Positions 51,222-58,778 of a DNA stretch of 60,720 nucleotides are shown piece after piece. The notes beneath the pieces were generated by a model. That model was given only the letters and a program-made list of their open reading frames with translations. It was not told the DNA's origin and searched no databases. How positions within the stretch are numbered: the first letter of the stretch is position 1; every line of letters begins with the position of its first letter. Origin of the DNA: Oscillospiraceae bacterium. GTDB taxonomy: Bacteria > Bacillota > Clostridia > Oscillospirales > Oscillospiraceae. A program made the translations under genes and the position numbers. Location of the stretch: the NCBI GenBank assembly GCA_902784305.1, contig CACZUK010000014.1, positions 1 through 60,720 of the forward strand. The letters are read 5' to 3'.

Positions 51222-52595
51222 TCACACCAGATGCAGAAACGCGCTGGCAAAGCGGAAATAGATGAGCAGCGACACCGCGTCCACCAGCGTTGTGATGAAC
51301 GGCGAGGCCATCACCGCCGGGTCGAAGCCCGCCTTCTCCGCCAGCATGGGCAGCGAGCAGCCGATGCACTTGGCGCACACGATGGTCAGCAGCAGCGTCA
51401 GGCACACCACCGCGTCCACCGCCAGCGTGATGTCCGTGCGGCCGAACAGCGTGCGGTCAATCAGCCAGATTTTCGCAAAGTTGATGACCGCCAGCGTCGC
51501 GCCGCAGCACACCGCCACCCGAATCTCCTTCCAGATGACCTGGAGCACGTCGGAAAACTCGATTTCCTTCAAACTCAGGCCGCGAATCACCGTGACGCTG
51601 GCCTGGGAGCCGGAGTTGCCGCCGGTGTCCATCAGCATCGGAATGAAGCCGGTGAGCACGGCGCAGGCGGCCAGGGCGCTCTCGAAGCGGTCGATGATGA
51701 GTCCCGTGAAGGTGGCCGAAATCATCAGCAGCATCAGCCAGGGGATGCGGGCCTTCCAGGTGTCGAAGACGCTGGTCTTCAGATAGGGCTTCTCCGAGGG
51801 CAGAATGGCGGCCATCTTCTCGATGTCCTCCGTGGCCTCCTCCTGCATGACGTCCACCGCGTCGTCCACGGTGATGATGCCCACCAGGCGGTTCTCCTTG
51901 TCCACCACGGCCAGGGACAGCAGGTCGTACTTCTTCATAGCGTTGGCCGCGTCCTCCTGGTCATCGGTGGTGCGGCAGCAGATGACGTCCACGTCCATGA
52001 TGTCCTCGATGGGCACCTCGTAGTCGTGCATCAGCAGGTCCTTCACCGTCACCACGCCCTCCAGGTGGCGCTGCTGGTCGGTGACGTAGAGGACGTAAAT
52101 CGTCTCCTTGTCCTGGCCGTGGGCCCGGATGTAGTCGAAGGAATCCTTCACCGTCATGCCCTGCTTCAGGGCGATGTACTCCGCGGTCATGATGCTGCCT
52201 GCGGAGTTTTCCGGGTAGTTCAGGAACTGGTTGATGGTCTTTCGGGTCTCCGGGGTGGCGTTCTCCAGCACGCGGCGCACCACCGAGGCGGGCAGCTCCT
52301 CCAGCATGTCCACCACGTCGTCCACAAACAGGTCCTCCACGATGCGGTGAAGCTCCTTGTCCGTGATGGCGTTGATGACCTCCTTCTGGATGTCCACGGA
52401 CAGGAAGGCGAACACGTCCGAGGCCTCCGCCTTGGGCAGCATCCGGAAGACCAGCACGGCCTCCTTCAGGGGCAAGTCCTCCAGGAAGTCCGCCACGTCC
52501 GCCTCATTCATCCGTTCCAGCAAAAACTTGAGTTTTTTGTACTCCTTGTTCTCCACGAGCTCCTTCAGCTCGTCCATATTGATCTCAATATTCAT
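51222..52595 (-). CDS. mgtE: magnesium transporter MgtE
   Basis: A 457-residue Mg2+ channel/transporter. It has a cytosolic N domain (about 1-130), two CBS domains that sense Mg2+ (about 135-255) and five membrane segments (about 280-457) with the conserved DTGGNSGSQAS pore-region motif. The start is the ATG with AAGGAAGG 8 bases upstream rather than a GTG two codons earlier. It is monocistronic behind a structured leader of about 280 nt. Confidence 0.95.
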   Translation of the reverse strand: MNIEINMDELKELVENKEYKKLKFLLERMNEADVADFLEDLPLKEAVLVFRMLPKAEASDVFAFLSVDIQKEVINAITDKELHRIVEDLFVDDVVDMLEELPASVVRRVLENATPETRKTINQFLNYPENSAGSIMTAEYIALKQGMTVKDSFDYIRAHGQDKETIYVLYVTDQQRHLEGVVTVKDLLMHDYEVPIEDIMDVDVICCRTTDDQEDAANAMKKYDLLSLAVVDKENRLVGIITVDDAVDVMQEEATEDIEKMAAILPSEKPYLKTSVFDTWKARIPWLMLLMISATFTGLIIDRFESALAACAVLTGFIPMLMDTGGNSGSQASVTVIRGLSLKEIEFSDVLQVIWKEIRVAVCCGATLAVINFAKIWLIDRTLFGRTDITLAVDAVVCLTLLLTIVCAKCIGCSLPMLAEKAGFDPAVMASPFITTLVDAVSLLIYFRFASAFLHLV

Positions 52596-52878
52596 GGGCA
52601 CTACCTTCCTTCTTATTCTTCAGATAAGTCGGGAGGCAGAGCTGCGAAATGGCCACAGCCGCGGACACGCACGGCGCCGGGCAAAAGTCTCGCAGAGCGG
52701 CCGCTCTCAACCGGTGCTGAGACCGGCGGGGCAGGTGCGTATGGGCACGTGGTCATTCTCACTCTCAGCTCTGCGACTTCGACCGCCAGCATCCATCCGA
52801 ATCTCAGCTCCTTTCCGCGGAAACGTCCGCCTTCTTGTTCTGGTCTGCACTGGAAAGCAGTCCTCCAGCTTTCCAATC
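52596..52878 (-). promoter_or_regulatory. long structured 5' leader of mgtE (riboswitch candidate)
   Basis: From the predicted start near 52878 to the mgtE ATG there are about 280 untranslated bases. On the minus strand they form GGAAAGC/GCTTTCC, GCGGA/TCCGC, GTGC/GCAC and CCGGT/ACCGG (52711-52726). A long-range 9-bp stem GCAGAGCTG/CAGCTCTGC (52774-52766 with 52644-52636) encloses the central part. I do not recognise the M-box (ykoK) sequence motifs, although mgtE genes are often controlled by that Mg2+ riboswitch. Confidence 0.55.
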
Positions 52879-52884
52879 GCTTCT

Positions 52885-52913
52885 ATTTTATCCCCATCCG
52901 GGGAAAAAATCAA
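52885..52913 (-). promoter_or_regulatory. promoter of mgtE
   Basis: TTGATT (52913-52908), 17 bases and TAAAAT (52890-52885) on the minus strand. Confidence 0.75.
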
Positions 52914-52972
52914 CAACAAATCAACGTTTTTTTCGTTTCGCTCCCGAAACGACAGCGCGGCTGTCAGCGCGC

Positions 52973-53006
52973 GGACCCTCCGGACGGCTGTGCGCCCGGA
53001 GGGTCC
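52973..53006 (-). terminator. GC hairpin after tyrS
   Basis: A perfect 11-bp stem (52973-52983 with 52996-53006) lies 25 bases past the tyrS stop. There is no T-run after it, so termination efficiency is uncertain. Confidence 0.5.
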
Positions 53007-53030
53007 CATTCTCTGCAAATCTGACCGATT

Positions 53031-54251
53031 TTACTTCAAAATCACGCGGCGATAGACCTTCTTGCCCTTTTTCAGCACCAGGCCCTGGCTGTCGAGGGAG
53101 AAGCTGGTGTCAATGGCGCTGACCTTCTCGCCGTTGACGCTCACGCCGCCGCCCTTGACCAGCTTCTTGGCCTCGCCGTTGCTGGCGCACAGGCCCGCGG
53201 CGGTGAGCAGCTTGACGATGGTGATGGTCCCGTCGGTGAGCGCGTCGGCACCCAGCTCCGTGACGGGCATGTCCGCGTCGTCCGCACCGGCGCCGAAGAG
53301 GCTGCGGGCCGTGGCCTGGGCCTTGTCGGCCTCCTCCTGGCCGTGGACCAGCTTGGTCAGCTCGTAGGCCAGCAGCTCCTTGGCCTGGTTGAGCTGACTG
53401 CCCTCCCAGGACTCCATTTTTGCAATCTCCTCCAGGGACACGTCCGTGAGCATCTTGAGGCACTTGAGCACGTCCGCGTCGTCCACATTGCGCCAATACT
53501 GGTAGAAATCGTAGGGGGAGGTCTTCTCCGGGTCCAGCCACACGGCACCGCCCACGGTCTTGCCCATCTTCTGACCCTCGCTGTTGAGCAGCAGGGTGAT
53601 GGTCATGGCCTCCGCGTCGTCCTTGCCCAGCTTCCGGCGAATCAGCTCCCGGCCGCCCAGCATGTTGGACCACTGGTCATCGCCGCCGAACTGGAAGTTG
53701 CAGCCATAGCGCTGGTAGAGGGTGTAGAAGTCGTAGCTCTGCATGATCATGTAGTTGAACTCCAGGAAGCTCAGGCCCTTCTCCATGCGCTGCTTGTAGC
53801 ACTCGGCCCGGAGCATGTTGTTCACGCTGAAGCAAGCGCCCACCTCCCGCAGCAGGTCCACATAGTTCAGGCTCAGCAGCCAGTCCGCGTTGTTGACCAT
53901 CAGGGCTTTCCCCTCACCAAAGTCAATAAAACGGCTCATTTGCTTCTTAAAGCACTCGATATTGTGCTCGATGGTTTCCACCGTCAGCATCTTTCTCATG
54001 TCGCTCTTGCCGGAGGGGTCACCCACCATGCCGGTGCCGCCGCCCAGCAGCGCGATGGGGCGGTTGCCCGCCTTCTGGAGACGGCGCATCAGGCACAGGG
54101 CCATAAAGTGGCCCACATGGAGGGAGTCGGCGGTGGGGTCAAAGCCGATGTAGAAGGTGGCCTCGCCGTTGTTGAGCATCTTGCGGACCTTTTCCTCGTC
54201 CGTCACCTGAGCAATCAGGCCGCGGGCCTGCAATTCTTCATAAATTCCCAT
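53031..54251 (-). CDS. tyrS: tyrosyl-tRNA synthetase
   Basis: A class I synthetase that charges tRNA-Tyr. The 406-residue protein has the HIGH-type motif HVGH at residues 45-48, KMGKT near residue 228 and a C-terminal S4 RNA-binding domain. The start is the ATG preceded by AGGAGAAGAAAC; an extension to 54287 would overlap the terminator of the leader. Expression is controlled by the T-box just upstream. Confidence 0.97.
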   Translation of the reverse strand: MGIYEELQARGLIAQVTDEEKVRKMLNNGEATFYIGFDPTADSLHVGHFMALCLMRRLQKAGNRPIALLGGGTGMVGDPSGKSDMRKMLTVETIEHNIECFKKQMSRFIDFGEGKALMVNNADWLLSLNYVDLLREVGACFSVNNMLRAECYKQRMEKGLSFLEFNYMIMQSYDFYTLYQRYGCNFQFGGDDQWSNMLGGRELIRRKLGKDDAEAMTITLLLNSEGQKMGKTVGGAVWLDPEKTSPYDFYQYWRNVDDADVLKCLKMLTDVSLEEIAKMESWEGSQLNQAKELLAYELTKLVHGQEEADKAQATARSLFGAGADDADMPVTELGADALTDGTITIVKLLTAAGLCASNGEAKKLVKGGGVSVNGEKVSAIDTSFSLDSQGLVLKKGKKVYRRVILK

Positions 54252-54292
54252 GTTTCTTCTCCTATCCTGGTTATTTGGACAGAGCACGCACC

Positions 54293-54751
54293 AAAAAACG
54301 CCCTCTGTCCGCTCTATGCGAACAGAGGGCGCAAATGCGCGGTACCACCTCTGGTGCGTCGGCCCCTCGCGGGGCGGACCTCAGGGAGTCGCGGGCGCAG
54401 AAAGCCCCCTGGGCGACTCCGGCGGGATAACGGCCGCAAACCGGCTGCGCCTACTGCCCGGAGGCGCTCCGGGGTTCGGACAACTGCTCGGGAGCGTATT
54501 CACTGTGCTCGCCCGCCTCCTCTCACCCACCGGAGGCTCTCTGAAGGACTGCCGCGCAGCTACTCTTCTCCGTCTTTGCATTTGCTTTGGCTGTGCTCTA
54601 GAGCAATCATCAAAAATGCTGACAGAGTTCGGGGCGCAGAACCGCCCAGCACTTCGTTGCAGCCCTTGGAAATCCGTCAGGATTCCCTGCGGACTGCGCC
54701 TCGTTCTGAACGCTTCTTCATCCCCTCCTTTCTGCCACTATTTTTGCATCT
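54293..54751 (-). ncRNA. tyrosine T-box leader
   Basis: The minus strand carries the invariant T-box TGGTACCGCG (54347-54338). Next is a terminator stem, CGCCCTCTGT/ACAGAGGGCG (54331-54322 with 54308-54299), followed by six T. The Stem I region starts near 54590 with GAGAAGAGTAG, and the specifier loop GTGAATACGC contains the Tyr codon TAC (54498-54496), which matches the downstream gene. Uncharged tRNA-Tyr should pair with the T-box and allow transcription of tyrS. The leader is unusually long because about 160 bases precede Stem I. Confidence 0.93.
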
Positions 54752-54757
54752 TGCTCT

Positions 54758-54786
54758 ATCTTACTGAAAACAGGCAGAAAAGTCAA
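54758..54786 (-). promoter_or_regulatory. promoter of the tyrS T-box
   Basis: TTGACT (54786-54781), 17 bases and TAAGAT (54763-54758) on the minus strand. The -35 overlaps the recN stop codon. Confidence 0.65.
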
Positions 54787-56504
54787 GCTCCTTTTTTCAT
54801 TTCCACCGCCGCCGCCAGCTCCAGACGATAGGCAGCGCTCTCCCGCAGCAGCTCTCCGGCGCTCTCCAGCGTGGCGCTGGTGACGACGCTGCCGCCGGTG
54901 AGCCGGGCCAGCTCCTCCCGTCTGCGCTCCTCGCTCAGGCGCTCCACCGCCGTGAAGGTCCTTCCGTCCCGCTCGCCCTTCTCCACGGAGAAGTGCACGT
55001 CCGCCATCGCGGCAATCTGCGGCAAATGCGTCACGGTGAGCACCTGCTTGTGCCGGGCCACCTGGGCCATCTTGCGGGCCACCTTGGTCGCCGCGCGGCC
55101 GGACACGCCCGTGTCCACCTCGTCAAAGACCAGGGTCGTGATGAGCTCGTTCTCCGAGAGCACGTTCTTGAGGGCCAGCATGATGCGGGCCAGCTCGCCG
55201 CCGGAGGCAATCTTCTGGATGGGCTTGAGGGCCTCGCCCAGATTGGCCGACATGAGGAACTGCACCTCGTCCATCCCGGTTTCGTCCATGTGGAAAGCCC
55301 CCGGCTTGGGCTTGAACTCCACGGAAAAGCGCACCTTGGGCATATCCAGCTCCGAAAGCTCCACCTGAATCCGCTCCTCCAGCGTCCGGGCCCACCGCCT
55401 GCGCTGCTGGGAGAGCTTCTTCCCCCGCTCGGCAGCCTCCCGCAGAGCGCCCACCAGCTGCTTGGTCAGCTTCTCGATGCGCTCGTCGGCGCACTGAATC
55501 TCCTCCAGCTCCGCCTTGCAGCGCGCCAGATACTCCAGCATTTCCTCCACAGTGGAGCCGTATTTCTTCCGCAGACGGTAGATGAGGTCCAGACGGGTCT
55601 CAATCCGGTCCAGCTCCTCCGGGGTCACATCCAGGCTGTTGCGCTTGTCCGCCACCCGCTCCGCAGCGTCCGCCAGCTGGTAGCGCAGCTCCGTCAGCCT
55701 GCCGCTCAGCTCTCCCAGGTCCGCGCTGAACGCTCCGACCCGCTCCAGCGCCTGCTCCGCGCCCTCCAGCAGCGAAAGGGCGCCCTGTGCCTCCTCGCCG
55801 CCGAAAAGGGACCAGTAGGCCGTCTCAATGCCCTCCATCAGCTTTCCCGCGTTCCGGAGCAGGGTCCGGCGCTCTGCCAGCTCCTCATCCTCGCCGGGCC
55901 GGAGCTGCGCGCGCTCCAGCTCCTCGATTTGGTAGCTCAGCGCGTCGATGCGGCGCTCCTTTTCCGCCTCGTTCAGCTTGAGCGCGGCAATCTGCCGCCG
56001 CAGAGCAGCCGCCCGGGCGTAGGCGCGGGCGTAATCCTCCCCCAGGCTCTCCAGCCCGGCGAAGCGGTCCAGATAGCTCAGATGACAGGCGGGGTCCAGC
56101 AACTGCTGCCCGTCATGCTGCCCGTGGATGTTCAACAGCTGACGGCCCAGCTTCCGGAGCTGAGGCAGCGTGATGGGCCGACCGTTCAGCCGGCACACAT
56201 TGCGCCCGTCCCCCCTCAGCTCCCGCTGGAGCAGCAGCTCTCCGTTCTCATCCGGGCCCAGGCCGTTGTCCGCAAACCACGCCAGCTCCGGAAGCTCCCG
56301 GAAGCACGCGCTGACCAGGGCGGACTTCGCCCCCGTGCGAATCAAATCCCGGGAGGTCCTGCCCCCCAGCACCGCGCCGATGGCGTCCACCACAATGGAC
56401 TTGCCCGCGCCGGTCTCGCCGGTCAGGACGTTGAAGCCCCGGTCAAACTGGATGTCCGCCGACTCAATGACGGCGATGTTTTCAATGTGAAGCAACGACA
56501 GCAT
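54783..56504 (-). CDS. recN: DNA repair protein RecN
   Basis: An SMC-like ATPase that acts early in double-strand break repair. The 573-residue protein has Walker A GETGAGKS (residues 29-36), long coiled-coil arms (about 150-370), and the C-terminal ABC signature (SGGELARIMLALK) with Walker B LVFDEVDTGVSG. The start is the ATG at 56504, the SLLHIENIAVI N-terminus of the family; the frame to 56723 runs into argR. It has its own LexA-box promoter. Confidence 0.96.
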   Translation of the reverse strand: MLSLLHIENIAVIESADIQFDRGFNVLTGETGAGKSIVVDAIGAVLGGRTSRDLIRTGAKSALVSACFRELPELAWFADNGLGPDENGELLLQRELRGDGRNVCRLNGRPITLPQLRKLGRQLLNIHGQHDGQQLLDPACHLSYLDRFAGLESLGEDYARAYARAAALRRQIAALKLNEAEKERRIDALSYQIEELERAQLRPGEDEELAERRTLLRNAGKLMEGIETAYWSLFGGEEAQGALSLLEGAEQALERVGAFSADLGELSGRLTELRYQLADAAERVADKRNSLDVTPEELDRIETRLDLIYRLRKKYGSTVEEMLEYLARCKAELEEIQCADERIEKLTKQLVGALREAAERGKKLSQQRRRWARTLEERIQVELSELDMPKVRFSVEFKPKPGAFHMDETGMDEVQFLMSANLGEALKPIQKIASGGELARIMLALKNVLSENELITTLVFDEVDTGVSGRAATKVARKMAQVARHKQVLTVTHLPQIAAMADVHFSVEKGERDGRTFTAVERLSEERRREELARLTGGSVVTSATLESAGELLRESAAYRLELAAAVEMKKGA

Positions 56505-56529
56505 GGCTCTCACCCCGCAAAAAGGCAAT

Positions 56530-56543
56530 CGAACGACAGTTCT
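56530..56543. promoter_or_regulatory. LexA (SOS) box before recN
   Basis: CGAACGACAGTTCT matches the Firmicutes LexA/DinR box CGAACN4GTTCG at nine of ten positions. A second partial site (CGAACGATGGTACT on the minus strand, 56575-56562) overlaps the -10. The two lie in a 14-bp inverted repeat (56523-56536 with 56569-56582). Confidence 0.75.
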
Positions 56544-56559
56544 CTGAACTCTTTGTTTC

Positions 56560-56588
56560 ATAGTACCATCGTTCGACTGCCTTGTCAA
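56560..56588 (-). promoter_or_regulatory. promoter of recN
   Basis: A perfect TTGACA (56588-56583), 17 bases and TACTAT (56565-56560) on the minus strand. Confidence 0.8.
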
Positions 56589-56619
56589 GAGGTTTTTTGA
56601 TTTTTGTCGAAAGTTTGTT

Positions 56620-57072
56620 TCACTGCACCATGGACTGAAGCTCCCGGCAGAAGTCGGCCGCGTCCTCGTTGGTGCGCATGATGAGCAGTACGGTGTCGTC
56701 CCCGGCCAGAGAACCCACCACATTGGGCAAATCCATGCCGTCCAGCGCGGCGGCGGCGGCGTTGGCCAGACCCGGCATGGTCTTCAGCACCACCAGATTC
56801 TGGGCCCGGTCAAAGGCCGTCACGCCCTCCCGGAAGATGGTCTGAAGCCGTCCGGAGAGGTCGCTGTGACGAGCGTGGCGGGCATCGGCATAGCGGTAGG
56901 CGCCGCTGCGGCCCAGCTCCTTCACCAGCCGCAGCTCCTTGATGTCCCGCGAGATGGTGGCCTGGGTGCAGCGGATGCCCCGCTCCTGGAGGGCCAGCAG
57001 CAGCTGCTCCTGGGTTTCGATGTCCCGGCTGCGTATGATGTTGAGGATGGCCGTTTGCCTCTGTTCCTTCAT
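56620..57072 (-). CDS. argR: arginine repressor
   Basis: A 150-residue transcription factor of the ArgR/AhrC family. The winged-helix N-terminus includes CTQATISRDIKEL (about 36-48), the DNA-recognition helix. The C-terminal oligomerisation and arginine-binding domain has VVGSLAGDDTVLLI. The start is the ATG with GGAG 6 bases upstream. As in other Clostridia and Bacillus, it lies between nadK and recN rather than with arg genes. Confidence 0.95.
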   Translation of the reverse strand: MKEQRQTAILNIIRSRDIETQEQLLLALQERGIRCTQATISRDIKELRLVKELGRSGAYRYADARHARHSDLSGRLQTIFREGVTAFDRAQNLVVLKTMPGLANAAAAALDGMDLPNVVGSLAGDDTVLLIMRTNEDAADFCRELQSMVQ

Positions 57073-57109
57073 ACTTTGCTCCTGTTTTCGATAAAAAAGT
57101 GACAAAAGC

Positions 57110-57973
57110 TCACTGTCTGCGGCCCAGCTTCCGGTTGAGGATGGAGTAAAAGCTCCGGCCGGTCAGCTTCACAAGGTTGATGCGGTGACGGGAGCAGCGC
57201 AGCTCCGCCACGTCCCCGCCGGAGAGCCGGAACGCCCGGCCACCGTCCGCGGACAGATAGGCGCTCTTGTGGCTCTTGATGCCCACCTTGACCGCCACCA
57301 TCCGGTCCCGTCCCAGCACCAGCGACCGGGTCATCAGGTCATGGGCACAGATGGGGGTGACGATGATGTTCTCCGCGGTGGGCTCCACAATGGGGCCGCC
57401 GGCGGACATGGAGTAGGCCGTGGAGCCAGTGGGCGTGGAAATCACAATGCCGTCCCCGGAGAACTCCATCATCACGTCCCGGTCCCCGTAGACCACCATG
57501 TCGATGACCCGCGCCACCGCGCCGTTGGAGATGACCACGTCGTTCAGGGCAGTGTCCCGAAAAATGCAGCGTTCTCCGCGAAGAACCCGCATATCCAGCA
57601 TCATTCTGGACTCTAAAGTGTAGTCTCCCTCCGCCAGGCGGCGCAGCTGCTCCAGCTCGCTGGCCTCCAGCTCCGCCATAAAGCCCACGCTGCCCATGTT
57701 CACGCCCAGCACGGGGACGTTGTAGGTGCGCGCCATGCGGGCGGAGTGCAGCAGGGTTCCGTCGCCGCCGAAGCACAGGAGCATATCCGCGCTGCGCAGC
57801 TCCGTGTGGATGTCCTTCAGGTGCATCCCCTGGGGCAGCTCCATGCCGTGGTCCGGCCGGAAGGGCAGGCACATGCAGGTTTCCACGCCGCACTCCTCCA
57901 GAATCCGCTGGGCCTCCCGGACCGCGTGGAGGTTCTTGTCCCGATAGGGGTTGGGGCTCAATACAATCTTCAT
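57110..57973 (-). CDS. nadK: NAD kinase
   Basis: It phosphorylates NAD to NADP. The 287-residue protein has the GGDGTLL motif (about 69-75), GVNMGSVGFM, an NDVVISNG segment and the glycine-rich STPTGSTAYSMSAGGPI. Its ATG overlaps the tlyA stop (ATGA), so translation is coupled. Confidence 0.96.
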   Translation of the reverse strand: MKIVLSPNPYRDKNLHAVREAQRILEECGVETCMCLPFRPDHGMELPQGMHLKDIHTELRSADMLLCFGGDGTLLHSARMARTYNVPVLGVNMGSVGFMAELEASELEQLRRLAEGDYTLESRMMLDMRVLRGERCIFRDTALNDVVISNGAVARVIDMVVYGDRDVMMEFSGDGIVISTPTGSTAYSMSAGGPIVEPTAENIIVTPICAHDLMTRSLVLGRDRMVAVKVGIKSHKSAYLSADGGRAFRLSGGDVAELRCSRHRINLVKLTGRSFYSILNRKLGRRQ

Positions 57974-58776
57974 GATGATTTCTCCAATGCCGCGTGGGAC
58001 TCCCGAACCAGCCCGGCCAGATCAGGGACCTGCGCGCCAGTCTCCTGAACGCTCAGCCAGCCCAGATACTCAATGTTGCCCTCCGGGCCGCGAATGGGGG
58101 AAAAGGTGATGTCCCGAACCGTGAGCTGACTCTTTGCGGCGTGCTCCAAAAAGTGCTCCAGCACCTCCAAATGGATCTTTGGGTCCCGAACAACGCCGTT
58201 TTTGCCCACTTTTCCCTTGCCTGCCTCAAACTGAGGCTTGATGAGGCACACCAGCTCGCCCTGGGGGGCCATCAGGGGCCGGAGGGCCGGCAGAATCAGG
58301 CTCAGAGAGATGAAGCTCACGTCCACAGAGACAAAATCCAGCGGCTCCGGAATCTGCTCCGCCGTCAGATAGCGGGCGTTGGTGCGCTCCATGCACACCA
58401 CCCGCTCATCGCTGCGCAGCTTCCAGGCCAGCTGCCCGTAGCCCACGTCCACGGCGTAGACCTTCTTCGCCCCGTTTTGCAGCATGCAGTCCGTAAAGCC
58501 GCCCGTGGAGGCACCGCAGTCCATGGCCACAGCCCCCTCCAGGCGAATGGGCCAGCGCTGCATGGCCTTCTCCAGCTTCAGGCCGCCCCGGCTCACATAG
58601 GCCAGCGTTTTGCCGCGCACCTCGATTTTGGCCGCCTCCGTCACCTGCGCACCGGATTTGTCCACCCGTTGGCCGTCCACAAACACCAGCCCGCTCATGA
58701 TGATGGCCTGGGCCTTCTGACGGCTCTCCGCCAGACCCAGCTCTGTCACGCGCACATCCAGCCGTTTTTTGCTCAT
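57970..58776 (-). CDS. tlyA: TlyA-family S4/FtsJ-like RNA methyltransferase
   Basis: A 268-residue protein with an N-terminal S4 RNA-binding domain (KKRLDVRVTELGLAESRQKAQ-type region, residues 3-60) and an FtsJ-like methyltransferase domain with the SAM motif DCGASTGGFTDC (about 88). Relatives 2'-O-methylate rRNA (TlyA), though this family was first annotated as haemolysin. The start is the ATG two bases past the dxs stop; an upstream TTG is less likely. Confidence 0.92.
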   Translation of the reverse strand: MSKKRLDVRVTELGLAESRQKAQAIIMSGLVFVDGQRVDKSGAQVTEAAKIEVRGKTLAYVSRGGLKLEKAMQRWPIRLEGAVAMDCGASTGGFTDCMLQNGAKKVYAVDVGYGQLAWKLRSDERVVCMERTNARYLTAEQIPEPLDFVSVDVSFISLSLILPALRPLMAPQGELVCLIKPQFEAGKGKVGKNGVVRDPKIHLEVLEHFLEHAAKSQLTVRDITFSPIRGPEGNIEYLGWLSVQETGAQVPDLAGLVRESHAALEKSS

Positions 58777-58778
58777 TC

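Noticed and set aside
52596-52878. M-box riboswitch call
   Set aside because: The position before mgtE fits, but I could not find the conserved M-box segments, so only a structured leader is reported.
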